Part shown: one piece after another, positions 51,753 to 60,805 of the stretch
Layout: each line of letters opens with the position of its first letter
Position numbering within the stretch: position 1 is the first letter of the stretch
Assembly: GCF_018304825.1 (NCBI RefSeq)
Contig: NZ_CP072648.1
Location: 2,525,501-2,589,500, forward strand
Reading direction: 5' to 3'
Origin: Chloracidobacterium validum
Lineage (GTDB): Bacteria > Acidobacteriota > Blastocatellia > Chloracidobacteriales > Chloracidobacteriaceae
Length of the DNA stretch: 64,000 nt
Made by a program: the position numbers and the translations under genes
The notes under the pieces: generated by a model
What the model saw: the letters and a program-made list of their open reading frames with translations, nothing else
Told to the model about the DNA's origin: nothing
The model's database searches: none

Positions 51753-53939
51753 TCAAATGAACAGCGGGGCCATGACGAGCGTAATCGTCGCCAACAGCTT
51801 GATGAGCACGTGCAACGACGGTCCGGCCGTGTCCTTGAACGGATCGCCTACGGTATCTCCCACCACAGCGGCCTTGTGCGCATCGCTGCGCTTACCACCA
51901 TAAGCGCCGGTCTCGATGTACTTTTTGGCGTTATCCCACGCCCCACCACCGTTGTTGAGGAACAGGGCCATCAGGATGCCAACAATCGTGCCAACCAACA
52001 GTAAGCCGCCAACGACCTCTGCGCCGGTAGCGCTGGTCGAAGCCATGCCCTGCGAAATGTAGATTTGGCGAAACACGACGCCAACGATGATGGGCGTGAG
52101 CACCACGAGCGCGCCCGGTAGCACCATTTGCTTGAGCGCGCCACGGGTCACGATGTCCACACAGTGGCCATAGTCCGGCTTGCTCGTGCCTTTCATGATG
52201 CCCGGATTGCTCTTGAATTGCCGCCGGACTTCCGTGATGACATCCTGCGCCACCGCGCCGACGGCCTTGATCGCCAGCGAAGCAAACAGCATCACCAGCA
52301 TGGCGCCGATCATGGCTCCGATGAACACTTCCGGCTTGGCAATATCAATGCGTTCGAGCGTCGGCCCATAGGTGAACGGCCAGTAACTGCGCACTTCATC
52401 CAGATAGGCTGAAAACAACAAAAAGGCCGCCAATGCCGCCGAACCAACCGCGTACCCCTTCGTAAGCGCCTTGGTCGTATTGCCCACGGCATCGAGGCGG
52501 TCAGTTTTCTCGCGCACATCGTCTGGCTGGTCGGACATTTCAACGATGCCGCCCGCGTTGTCCGTAATCGGGCCGAACGTATCCATGGCCAGAATGTAGC
52601 CGGCCGTCCCTAGCATCCCCATCGTTGCGGCGGCTGTCCCAAAGAGTCCGGCTTTGGCAAAACCGGAGTTCATGCCGAGGTAGTAAGAAGTCAACACCGC
52701 GATTGCAATCACAATGACCGGAATGGCGGTGGATTCCAAGCCAACGGCAATGCCCATGATGACATTCGTGGCGGGGCCGGTCTTCGAGGCGTCAGCAATG
52801 GACTTCACCGGTCGGTAGCGATATTCCGTGTAGTACTGCGTGATGAAGACAAAGGCCAGCGATGTCAAAATGCCAACGACGCCACAGGCAAAGAAGCTCA
52901 GGTAGGCATTGGGCGCGGCGGTGCTTGACAGCAGCCACTTCGAGGCAATGAAAAAGCCGACCGTCGCCAGCACGCAGGTGACATAAAAGCCGCGATTGAG
53001 CGCTTTCATCGGATCGGACTTCTCATCCGTTCGCACCACCATAACACCCACCATCGAGGCAAGCAGCCCGAACGCGCCTACCACCAGCGGGTACAGCAGC
53101 ACGCCCAGTTGCTGGGATTTTTCAAAGGCAGTGGCATTGGCGGCAAACAGTGACGATGCCAAAATCAGCACGCCAATGTTTTCCGCCGCCATGGATTCAA
53201 ACAAGTCGGCGCCGCGCCCAGCGCAGTCACCGACGTTGTCGCCAACCAAGTCGGCAATCACGGCCGGGTTGCGGGGGTCGTCTTCGGGAATGCCGGCTTC
53301 GACCTTGCCGACCAAGTCAGCACCCACGTCGGCTGCCTTGGTGTAGATACCACCGCCCAACTGCGCAAACAGCGCCACAAAAGAGGCCCCAAAGCCGTAA
53401 CCCGCGATCAGCAATGGAATCTTTCCCATGTCGGTGATGTTGAGCAGGTTCACAACCGTAAAGAGTCCGGCAACGCCGAGCAGGGAAAGCGCAACCACCA
53501 GCAGTCCGGCGACCGCTCCACCCCGCAGCGCGGCTTGCAACGCCCCGTTCAGGCTGGTCCTGGCCGCCGAGGCCGTGCGGATGTTCGTCCGAATCGAAAT
53601 CCACATACCGATGTAACCCGACGCCACCGAGCAGGCTGCGCCCAACAAAAACGAAACCACGGTCACGAGCGCCAGCACCCGCGGGTCTTTCACCGGGTCG
53701 TTCATGCTGGGTGCGCGCACGAAGGCGTAGAGAATAAAGATCAGTGCCGCAAGCGCCACGGCCAAATAGGCAATGGTGACATTTTGACGCCGTAAGAAGG
53801 CTTCCGCGCCTTCCTTGATGGCGTCGGAGATGTTCCGCATGGCGTCGGTTCCGGTTTCAAGCGCCAGCACGTTCTTGGCGAGGAAGCCGGCAAAGCCAAG
53901 CGCGACAATGGTGAATCCAAAAATGACAGCGTATTCCAT
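51753..53939 (-). CDS. hppA: Membrane proton-pumping pyrophosphatase (K+-independent type)
   Basis: Couples PPi hydrolysis (or synthesis) to proton movement across the membrane, as in many phototrophs. 728 residues and about 16 transmembrane helices. The active-site DVGADLVGKVE, DNVGDCAGRGADLFES, and the C-terminal DTVGDPFKDTAGPSLHVLIK are intact. The segment GNTTKALTKG has Lys where K+-dependent enzymes have Ala, which marks the K+-independent class. ATG 53939 matches the family start; a longer frame to 54047 has no support. A minus-strand promoter lies just upstream. Confidence 0.95.
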   Translation of the reverse strand: MEYAVIFGFTIVALGFAGFLAKNVLALETGTDAMRNISDAIKEGAEAFLRRQNVTIAYLAVALAALIFILYAFVRAPSMNDPVKDPRVLALVTVVSFLLGAACSVASGYIGMWISIRTNIRTASAARTSLNGALQAALRGGAVAGLLVVALSLLGVAGLFTVVNLLNITDMGKIPLLIAGYGFGASFVALFAQLGGGIYTKAADVGADLVGKVEAGIPEDDPRNPAVIADLVGDNVGDCAGRGADLFESMAAENIGVLILASSLFAANATAFEKSQQLGVLLYPLVVGAFGLLASMVGVMVVRTDEKSDPMKALNRGFYVTCVLATVGFFIASKWLLSSTAAPNAYLSFFACGVVGILTSLAFVFITQYYTEYRYRPVKSIADASKTGPATNVIMGIAVGLESTAIPVIVIAIAVLTSYYLGMNSGFAKAGLFGTAAATMGMLGTAGYILAMDTFGPITDNAGGIVEMSDQPDDVREKTDRLDAVGNTTKALTKGYAVGSAALAAFLLFSAYLDEVRSYWPFTYGPTLERIDIAKPEVFIGAMIGAMLVMLFASLAIKAVGAVAQDVITEVRRQFKSNPGIMKGTSKPDYGHCVDIVTRGALKQMVLPGALVVLTPIIVGVVFRQIYISQGMASTSATGAEVVGGLLLVGTIVGILMALFLNNGGGAWDNAKKYIETGAYGGKRSDAHKAAVVGDTVGDPFKDTAGPSLHVLIKLLATITLVMAPLFI

Positions 53940-54021
53940 AAATGACCAAACCCGCAGCGTGGCGCGTACCACCCCCCTGCCAGGCTTTGTTCCTTTCAAT
54001 CCAGAGACGGTGAGCAAAAGG

Positions 54022-54040
54022 TAAACTTTATAACAGTTTA
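54022..54040. promoter_or_regulatory. Dyad overlapping the hppA -10 box
   Basis: TAAACT (54022-54027) and AGTTTA (54035-54040) form inverted 6-bp arms around a 7-bp centre that covers the predicted -10 hexamer. This suggests repressor binding, but no factor is identified. Confidence 0.4.
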
Positions 54041-54054
54041 TCGGCACGCTTCAA
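54027..54054 (-). promoter_or_regulatory. Sigma70-type promoter for hppA
   Basis: On the minus strand TTGAAG (54054-54049), a 16-bp spacer and TATAAA (54032-54027). This would give a leader of about 80 nt before the hppA ATG. Confidence 0.5.
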
Positions 54055-54101
54055 CCATCCGTGATGGCTTCAGCCAAGCGCGCGCTTTTTTCGAGGAGAA
54101 C

Positions 54102-54947
54102 TCACCGCGTGGACGTGTTCCGCGCAACGTCGGCGCTAAACCACGCAGCCGCAACCAACGTGAGCAGGTAGGGCAAGGCCAAAAACAGTTGGTAGGGGAT
54201 CGCTTCCAAACCCAGTGCTTGCAAACGGAATTGCAGGGCGCTGGCTGCGCCGAACACCAGTGAAGCCAGCAGGACGCCGCCGGGATGGCGTCGGCCGACG
54301 ATCACAATCGCCAGCGCAATGAAGCCGCGTCCGGCGGTCATACCTTCGACGAAGGTATTGGAGAGACCAAGCGCCAGATACCCACCGGCCAATCCGCAGA
54401 GGCCGCCGCTCACCAGCAATGCCACCCAACGCAGCCACACGACACTCAGCCCGACACTCATCGCTGCTGCCGGGTTTTCACCCGCCGCGCGCAGGCTTCG
54501 CCCGTAAGAGGTACGGAAAAGCCAATACCAAGCGCCAAGGCTGAGCGCGAGCGCCACCGGGGGCACACTCCAAATGGGTAGCGTTGAAACGATAAAAGCC
54601 GCATTGGAGTCGCCGACCAGCTCACGGCGCGCGACGGCGGTTGCGCCAAGGGCAAAGATGTTGAGCGCCGTGCCGACCAGCAGCGCATCATAGCGCCCAT
54701 TCACCGTTAGAGCCGCGAAAACGGCCGTCAGCGCGATGCCTCCCACGACCGCTGCCGACAAACCCAGCCAGGGGTTGGTTGTTGCGTAGCACAGGGCAAC
54801 GCCCGTGAACGCCGCCACGAGCATGACCCCCTCGATGCCAATGTTGACCACGCCAGCTCGCTCAGAAACAGCCTCTCCAAGGGCTGCCAACATCAGCGGC
54901 GTGGCAAGCGTCAAGGTGGTTATGGCAAACGCGGCGAGAACATCCAT
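54102..54947 (-). CDS. Orphan nucleoside/sugar-type ABC permease (YufQ-like)
   Basis: 281 residues with eight to nine transmembrane helices of the BPD_transp_2 family. The N-terminal LMLAALGEAVSERAGVVNIGIEGVMLV is the signature of nucleoside importers (YufQ/NupQ group). No ATP-binding subunit, partner permease or binding lipoprotein is in the window. Upstream on the same strand is the AAA/DUF4276 pair, ending 10 bp before it. It may be the remnant of a transporter operon or work with subunits encoded elsewhere. Confidence 0.85.
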   Translation of the reverse strand: MDVLAAFAITTLTLATPLMLAALGEAVSERAGVVNIGIEGVMLVAAFTGVALCYATTNPWLGLSAAVVGGIALTAVFAALTVNGRYDALLVGTALNIFALGATAVARRELVGDSNAAFIVSTLPIWSVPPVALALSLGAWYWLFRTSYGRSLRAAGENPAAAMSVGLSVVWLRWVALLVSGGLCGLAGGYLALGLSNTFVEGMTAGRGFIALAIVIVGRRHPGGVLLASLVFGAASALQFRLQALGLEAIPYQLFLALPYLLTLVAAAWFSADVARNTSTR

Positions 54948-54957
54948 GGGGTGACGG

Positions 54958-55629
54958 TTACGGCAGATGGCTGCCCAAGGCTTCCAATTTTTTCAGCCAC
55001 TTATCGAAATGTGGGCAAGCCGTCCGAATCGCCTCGATGCCGATTTTGTTCAAAATGAGGGGGCCGTCACTGGCTTCCTTGTAGTTCGCTACCAACCGAG
55101 CCAACTGGGCCTTGGGGTGCGTTTTCTTGCCATTGTTGATCAGTTCCGGTTCGCCCGCTCTGTCTACGATGGACTGGAGCTTGTTTGCCAGGCCGGGAGT
55201 TCCAAAATGCTGTGCTGTCACTTGCGGCGAGCTAAAGAGCCAGGCTTCAAACTCATGCAGCGCCAGAAAAGGAATGAAACGCCCGTGGTTCATCTTTTGC
55301 GCGAGGTGGTCTTCCAAGCAAGCCACCCTCGCGCGCACGCCGGCACTTTTTTTCATGGCTTGCAGTCCTGGAAAATCACTTGGAAGTCCATAGAAATCAA
55401 GCAACGTGGTTATCCACGCATTGGTATCTCCGGCCAGACGCTTGAGGTTGCCAAAAATTTGATTCCAACTCGATGCCCCACCTTGGAAACCACCACCTGC
55501 TGGCAAACGTTTCGTCCACAACACGACTGCCTCTGCATATACGTTTTGCCTGGCCAGGTACGGACCTAGCGTTCGCTTGACAAAAGTTTCTTCACTCTGG
55601 CCTTCGACCAGTATCAGCAACCGGATCAA
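54958..55629 (-). CDS. DUF4276 family protein, TOPRIM-like partner of the AAA ATPase
   Basis: About 223 residues. The start LLILVEGQSEETFVKRTL (acidic Glu9), the segment ITTLLDFYGLPSDFPG (Asp78) and LHEFEAWLFS match DUF4276, a TOPRIM-like domain often encoded beside AAA ATPases of the OLD type. It is probably a nuclease or nucleic-acid-binding subunit. The start TTG 55629 overlaps the ATPase stop (TTGA, 4 bp) and lies 6 bp after GGAGG, which is strong evidence for this choice and for coupling. Together they resemble a split OLD-family module. A defence role is inferred. Confidence 0.82.
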   Translation of the reverse strand: MIRLLILVEGQSEETFVKRTLGPYLARQNVYAEAVVLWTKRLPAGGGFQGGASSWNQIFGNLKRLAGDTNAWITTLLDFYGLPSDFPGLQAMKKSAGVRARVACLEDHLAQKMNHGRFIPFLALHEFEAWLFSSPQVTAQHFGTPGLANKLQSIVDRAGEPELINNGKKTHPKAQLARLVANYKEASDGPLILNKIGIEAIRTACPHFDKWLKKLEALGSHLP

Positions 55630-56696
55630 GGACGACCTCCAAGGATATTTTTTTCCCAAAGCTCACCCAGGCTGTACGTGGCCAGCCAATCTCGAAGCAC
55701 CTCTTCATCCAATCGCTTGAACGTTGTCTTTAGCCCGTCATGCTCAGCGACGATGATCTGATGTGGCGCGAAGTGATTGAGCAGCGTCACCGACTGCGTG
55801 GCAAGAATCACCTGCCCACGCTTTGAAGCCGCCTCCAACATTTCGGCCAGAACCCGAATGGCAAAGGGATGTAAGCCTAGTTCTGGCTCGTCAAGCAAAA
55901 TCAGGGCCGGGAGAGACGGCTGTAACAAGAGCGTTGCCAGGCACATGAAACGCAGCGTGCCGTCTGACAGGGCGTAAGCGTCAAAGTACGCATCCGAGCC
56001 TTTCTGACGCCATTCCAGCTTGATTTTCCGCTCATTCAGCTTAGATGGCGCCAGCACGAAACCTTCAAAGAAGGGAGCAACAAGCTGGACATGCTCCTCG
56101 ATGTGGCGAAATTCGTTTGGATGTTTTTCCTGCAACCAGTACAGATATGCAGGCAGATTCGCTCCATCAGAACGGAGAAACCGATTGTCCTCTACATCAG
56201 CCGCCTGTTTGACCGGAGAAGCATCAGATGTATCGTGGAAGTGATAGACGACCAAGTCCCGCGCGATAGGAAACACATACTTTGGGATTTTGTTTTTGTA
56301 ACCAATAGCTGCTTCCTCCAGTTGACTCTCCCTGTGGCCAACGGCAATTGGCTCCCGGTAGCTCCAAAAACCGCTGTATTCAACGCTCTCATGTTCAAAA
56401 ACCAGCGTGTCTTGCACGGCCATGAGCTTGAATCCGTAGGCGTTTCTAGCGAAGGTAAGGTCAAGGGAAAGCGCCGGGGTGACTTTGCGGCCGTGATGGA
56501 GAAAGCGGTCCGGCATGCTCGCCACGTACAACTGTAGGTTGTGCGAGAGCACACGCTCCAGAAGCTTGAAGACACCGATGAAGTTTGATTTGCCTGAACC
56601 GTTCGCGCCGATGACCACGTTGAGGTCACCAAGCGTTAGCTCGGCGCTGGCAATGGATTTGAAACCTGCAATGCTGATCTTACGCAGGGTACGCAC
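55626..56696 (-). CDS. AAA-family (OLD/RecF-like) ATPase
   Basis: 356 residues of the AAA_21/SMC-like type. The N-terminal KISIAGFKSIASAELTLGDL and Walker A GANGSGKS (30-37), the central helical insertion, the signature-like YALSDGTLRFMCLATLLL, Walker B LILLDEPELGLHP and the sensor region ILATQSVTLLNHF are clear. Such ATPases drive paired nucleases (OLD, Gabija-like). It is the first gene of the pair with DUF4276. Its upstream region (56697-57056) is a gene-poor gap holding the terminator of the ferredoxin-domain gene. Confidence 0.87.
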   Translation of the reverse strand: MRTLRKISIAGFKSIASAELTLGDLNVVIGANGSGKSNFIGVFKLLERVLSHNLQLYVASMPDRFLHHGRKVTPALSLDLTFARNAYGFKLMAVQDTLVFEHESVEYSGFWSYREPIAVGHRESQLEEAAIGYKNKIPKYVFPIARDLVVYHFHDTSDASPVKQAADVEDNRFLRSDGANLPAYLYWLQEKHPNEFRHIEEHVQLVAPFFEGFVLAPSKLNERKIKLEWRQKGSDAYFDAYALSDGTLRFMCLATLLLQPSLPALILLDEPELGLHPFAIRVLAEMLEAASKRGQVILATQSVTLLNHFAPHQIIVAEHDGLKTTFKRLDEEVLRDWLATYSLGELWEKNILGGRP

Positions 56697-57056
56697 GGGG
56701 TTCTGGCCATCCGCTCAACAACATAGCCAGCCATCGGTGGCGTTCATCGGTGGTGTTGGTCGTGGATCGACGCTTTCGACACCGGCCAGGGTTGGCTGCC
56801 ACGTATAGGCTAGGCGCTGCCGGAATTCAAACCGGCTTGGCCCAGAATGGGCTTGCCGTGGCTCGGAGTAAAGCGCCTTGCTATCCTGACGTAAAGACCG
56901 ATATCACAAGAAGACTGGCATCACAAAAAAAGCGGCATCAGAAGTGGATTCCGATGCCGCAAAGCCAGACTGGTAAAGCTCACCCGCCATCCATTCTAGC
57001 GATGCGCGTTACTGGCATGTTGCCAGTGGGTAAAAGTTTTTGCTTTCTGTCCCAAG
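56697..57056. other. 360-bp gap with terminator; no gene seen
   Basis: It contains an intrinsic terminator for the ferredoxin-domain gene (listed separately), a second small hairpin ACTGGC/GCCAGT (57011-57016, 57022-57027), and the region upstream of the AAA ATPase gene. Frames here are short and lack ribosome sites. Confidence 0.6.
56925..56960 (-). terminator. Intrinsic terminator of the ferredoxin-domain gene
   Basis: On the minus strand the stem GCGGCATC/GATGCCGC (8 bp, 13-nt loop; 56953-56960 with 56932-56939) is followed by seven T (56931-56925). This is the clearest Rho-independent terminator in the window. Confidence 0.88.
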
Positions 57057-57782
57057 CTAGGGCTGACGCTCGCCGGAGCGGGATGGCGGGGTTGGCGGTC
57101 GAGATTCACTTCCCGGACGCGGACGCGGCCTGACGTCCATCGCCACCGGGCGCGCTTCCGAAGCCTTGGGCGTGCCAGTCGCGGAAGCCGTAGCCGCTGG
57201 CGAACCGGCCGCCGGCGTGCCATCTCCGCCCATGCTCCGCGCCATGCCGGTTGCCACGGCTTCAAACGCCAGAATGCCGTTGGTTAGGCTGGCGTTGACG
57301 AACTGCGCCGTAAGGGTGGGTAACTCAGCCACGCCTTTCTGCTGGACGGTTTCAATGCCGTTGAGCAGAGCCGCATAGCCATGGCGGGCGTGGTTGAGGA
57401 AATCTTCTGATGCGGCCGCAACCATCCGCAACCAAAGCTGAAGCCCTTCACCAAGCGTCAACTTTTCAAACTGGGCAGCGATGTCGAACCGCTTCGCCGC
57501 CGGTAAGGTAAAGGTTAGGTCTTTCTGCACTTGGGCGCAGCAGGCCAGTCGCCGGCCGGCAGCCAGGTCTTCTGGGTCGAACCACCGGCGCTCCTTGGCG
57601 TCCGGGTCGGACAGTGCGGCCGCAGTCGTGGCGTCCACCCGAACTTCACAGGTCTGGCAGATCCCATGGCCGCCACAAAAGTGGAGCAGTGGTTGACCGG
57701 CTTGCTGTGCCGCGCTGAGCAGCGTCGCCCCAGGCGCGACTTCGACGGTCTGCCCGGATGGCTGGAAGGTCACGGTTGGCAT
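57057..57782 (-). CDS. 2Fe-2S ferredoxin-domain protein with hydrophobic C-terminal domain
   Basis: 241 residues. The N-terminal 95 residues are a plant/adrenodoxin-type [2Fe-2S] domain with Cys36, Cys42, Cys45 (CGGHGICQTC) and the fourth ligand Cys81 or Cys82. Residues about 100-190 are a helical, rather hydrophobic, small-residue-rich segment (LTLGEGLQLWLRMV...GILAFEAVATGMAR), and the last 45 residues are a Pro/Arg/Ser-rich tail. Length and layout recall the chlorosome envelope FeS proteins CsmI/J/X of green sulfur bacteria, but I cannot confirm homology. It has its own terminator and is divergent from valS. Confidence 0.75.
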   Translation of the reverse strand: MPTVTFQPSGQTVEVAPGATLLSAAQQAGQPLLHFCGGHGICQTCEVRVDATTAAALSDPDAKERRWFDPEDLAAGRRLACCAQVQKDLTFTLPAAKRFDIAAQFEKLTLGEGLQLWLRMVAAASEDFLNHARHGYAALLNGIETVQQKGVAELPTLTAQFVNASLTNGILAFEAVATGMARSMGGDGTPAAGSPAATASATGTPKASEARPVAMDVRPRPRPGSESRPPTPPSRSGERQP

Positions 57783-57991
57783 AGGCGCTTCTCACCAAAA
57801 ATCCAAAAATGATAACCAAGAGAAAGCCAGGGACGCGCGGGGCCTTCTCGACGCTTTCACAGCCTAGCCCAGCCGCTTTGCGTTTTGGAAGCCGTGAAAT
57901 CAAAAGCGCTTCCTGTTACAACATAGCGTCGTGCGCCCGACGGAAATGCGGGCGACGACTTGCCATTTCACACCCGATTGCCTCTGACACT

Positions 57992-60673
57992 ATGCCCTAC
58001 GACTTGCCGAAAGCCTACGACCCAACCCAGATCGAACAAAAGTGGTACCCTTTTTGGGAACAGGGTGGCTATTTTCAGCCCCAGGGCGACGGAAAGCCCT
58101 TTTGCATCGTCATTCCGCCGCCGAATGTTACCGGTTCGCTCCACATGGGCCATGCCCTCCAGCATGCCCTGATGGATGTCCTGACGCGCTGGCGCCGGAT
58201 GCAGGGCCGGCGCGCGCTGTGGCTTCCCGGCACCGACCACGCCGGCATTGCCACCCAGATGGTCGTCGAGAAAAAACTTGCCGCCGAGGGCATCAAACGC
58301 ACTGACCTGACCCGTGACGACTTCGAGGCTCGCGTTTGGGACTGGAAGGCCGAGTCCGGCGGCACCATCCAACGCCAAATGCGCTTGGAAGGCGTAAGCG
58401 TGGACTGGTCACGCGAACGCTTTACGCTGGATGAAGGATTGAGCCGCGCCGTTCGGGAGGTCTTCGTTCGCCTGTATGAAGAGGGCCGCATCTACCGTGG
58501 ATCCTACATGGTCAACTGGTCGCCCAAACTGCAAACTGCGGTATCTGACCTGGAAGTTGAAATGAAAGAGGTCAAGGGCAAGCTCTATCACCTTGCCTAC
58601 CCCGTTGTGGGCCGGGACGAAACCCTGGTGGTCGCTACCACGCGCCCGGAGACCATGCTCGGCGACACTGCGGTGGCCGTTCACCCGACGGACGAACGCT
58701 ACCGCCACCTCATCGGAGCGCGGGTTCGGCTGCCGCTGGTGGGGCGCGAAATCCCAATCGTCGCTGATGAATTTGTGGAAATCGGCTTTGGAACCGGCGC
58801 GGTCAAAGTCACCCCCGCCCACGATCCAAATGACTTCGAACTCGGCAAGCGCCATAACCTTGAACTCGTTGTCGTCATTGGCAAGGACGGCACAATGACC
58901 GAAGAAGCTGGGGCAGCGTTTGCCGGACTGGATCGGTTCAAAGCCCGCGAAAAGGTCGCGCAACAGCTCGAAGCCGCCGGCGCATTGGTCAAGATCGAGG
59001 ATTACACCCACAATGTCGGGCACTGCCAACGCTCCGGGGTTCCGATTGAGCCGCTGGTGTCGGAGCAATGGTTCTTGGACGTCAAGCCCCTCGCCGAAGT
59101 CGCCATTCAAGCCGTCCGCGACGGCCGCACACGGTTTATTCCCAGCTCATGGGAAAAGGTGTACTTCGACTGGATGGAAAACATCCGCCCGTGGTGCATC
59201 TCGCGGCAGTTGTGGTGGGGACACCGCATTCCAGCCTGGTACGCCGACGACGGACGGTTTGCCGTTGCCCGCTCTGAAGCTGAAGCGCGTCAAAAACTGG
59301 AGCTTCCAGATGACGCGCCCATGACGCAGGATGCCGATGTCCTCGACACTTGGTTTTCCTCTGCACTGTGGGCATTTTCGACCTTTGGCTGGACAGGCGA
59401 CCCAACCCGCGACGCCGCCAATCCCGACCTACAAACGTTCACGCCGACGGATGTGCTCGTCACCGGCTTTGACATCATCTTCTTCTGGGTAGCCCGGATG
59501 ATGATGATGAGCCTGCACTTTACCGGTGATGTTCCCTTTCGCACGGTGTTCGTCACTGGCTTGGTGCGCGATGCCCAGGGGCAAAAAATGTCAAAGACCA
59601 AAGGGAATGTCGTTGACCCACTCGAAGTCTTCGAGAAGTACGGCACCGACGCCGTGCGGTTTTCGCTCGTCTCGGCCGTCACCGGCGCCAATGACATCAA
59701 GCTTCAGGAAAGCAAGATGGAAGCGGCACGCAACTTTGCCAACAAGATTTGGAACGCCACGCGCTTTACCCTCGGCAATCTCGACGACCACCTGGAACAA
59801 CCCACTTGGCAAAGCACGCCAAGCCTGGCCGACCGATGGATCAAGTCGCGCTTGACGCGCGTTACCCAGGAAGTGACTGATGCGCTTGAAAGTTTTCGTT
59901 TTCATGACGCAACGCTGACGCTTTACAAGTTCTTCTGGAATGACTTCTGCGACTGGTACATCGAGTTGGTCAAGCCGGTGGTTTCCGCGCCGGAAGACAC
60001 GCCGGAGCGGTCAGCCACCCGCGGCCGACTGGCGGCTATCCTGGAGCAGGCGTTACGCCTCTTGCATCCGTTCATGCCGTTCATCACCGAGGAACTTTGG
60101 CAGCAAGTGAGTCGGCAGGCGTGGCCAGACGGTCAACGCCCGACCAGCCTGTGCATCGCGCCCTACCCTGAAGCGGACATAGCGAACCTTGACCCGGCAG
60201 CCGAGCGCGAGATGGAAGCGGTTATCAACCTGATTAGTCGAGTGCGGAATATCCGCGCCGAAATGAACCTCCCGCCGAGCGCCCAAGTCGAGCTTCATGT
60301 GGCTGCCCCGGCGCCACTGCGCGCCATCTTCACCGCCCAGCAGGGCGCGATTACGCGGCTGGCACGGGCCGCGGCCGTCATCGGACATGAAACCCTGCCC
60401 GACCTTGGCTTTTGCGCTCGCAGTGTCACGCCCGAAGGCGTCAACCTTGCCCTACCACTCGCCGACCTCGTGGATGCCAACACCGAGCGCGCGCGTCTGG
60501 AACGGGAAATCACCAAGCGCGAAAAGGAACTCAACCAGCTTTTAGAAACGATTCACCGGCCGGGTTTTGCCGAGCGCGCCGCCCCGGAAGTCGTGGCCGA
60601 AAAGCAGGAACAGCGGGGGGCACTGGAAACCCAACTGGCGGCACTGCGCGACACCCTGGCGACGTTTGGCTGA
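57992..60673 (+). CDS. valS: Valyl-tRNA synthetase
   Basis: Class I synthetase of 893 residues. The HIGH-type motif is [14 protein letters not shown] and the KMSKS motif is [11 protein letters not shown]. The editing domain ([17 protein letters not shown]), anticodon-binding domain and the C-terminal coiled-coil arm ([20 protein letters not shown] onward) are present. ATG 57992 ([19 protein letters not shown]) is the family start; an upstream ATG in frame at 57809 would add 61 unlikely residues. Confidence 0.96.
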   Translation: MPYDLPKAYDPTQIEQKWYPFWEQGGYFQPQGDGKPFCIVIPPPNVTGSLHMGHALQHALMDVLTRWRRMQGRRALWLPGTDHAGIATQMVVEKKLAAEGIKRTDLTRDDFEARVWDWKAESGGTIQRQMRLEGVSVDWSRERFTLDEGLSRAVREVFVRLYEEGRIYRGSYMVNWSPKLQTAVSDLEVEMKEVKGKLYHLAYPVVGRDETLVVATTRPETMLGDTAVAVHPTDERYRHLIGARVRLPLVGREIPIVADEFVEIGFGTGAVKVTPAHDPNDFELGKRHNLELVVVIGKDGTMTEEAGAAFAGLDRFKAREKVAQQLEAAGALVKIEDYTHNVGHCQRSGVPIEPLVSEQWFLDVKPLAEVAIQAVRDGRTRFIPSSWEKVYFDWMENIRPWCISRQLWWGHRIPAWYADDGRFAVARSEAEARQKLELPDDAPMTQDADVLDTWFSSALWAFSTFGWTGDPTRDAANPDLQTFTPTDVLVTGFDIIFFWVARMMMMSLHFTGDVPFRTVFVTGLVRDAQGQKMSKTKGNVVDPLEVFEKYGTDAVRFSLVSAVTGANDIKLQESKMEAARNFANKIWNATRFTLGNLDDHLEQPTWQSTPSLADRWIKSRLTRVTQEVTDALESFRFHDATLTLYKFFWNDFCDWYIELVKPVVSAPEDTPERSATRGRLAAILEQALRLLHPFMPFITEELWQQVSRQAWPDGQRPTSLCIAPYPEADIANLDPAAEREMEAVINLISRVRNIRAEMNLPPSAQVELHVAAPAPLRAIFTAQQGAITRLARAAAVIGHETLPDLGFCARSVTPEGVNLALPLADLVDANTERARLEREITKREKELNQLLETIHRPGFAERAAPEVVAEKQEQRGALETQLAALRDTLATFG

Positions 60674-60805
60674 TGCTGGCGGACAGCGACGCCGGGCGCG
60701 TCGGCAAGCGTACGTTGCAGCTCGCGCCCAAGGTGATAGTCTCCGGCGTTCTCAATCACCCAGCCCCCATACGTACACTTCTCTCTGAAGAGGCTTTTCT
60801 GAGAT

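Noticed and set aside
57783-57991. T-box or other riboswitch upstream of valS
   Set aside because: I could not find a T-box consensus or a specifier/antiterminator pair.
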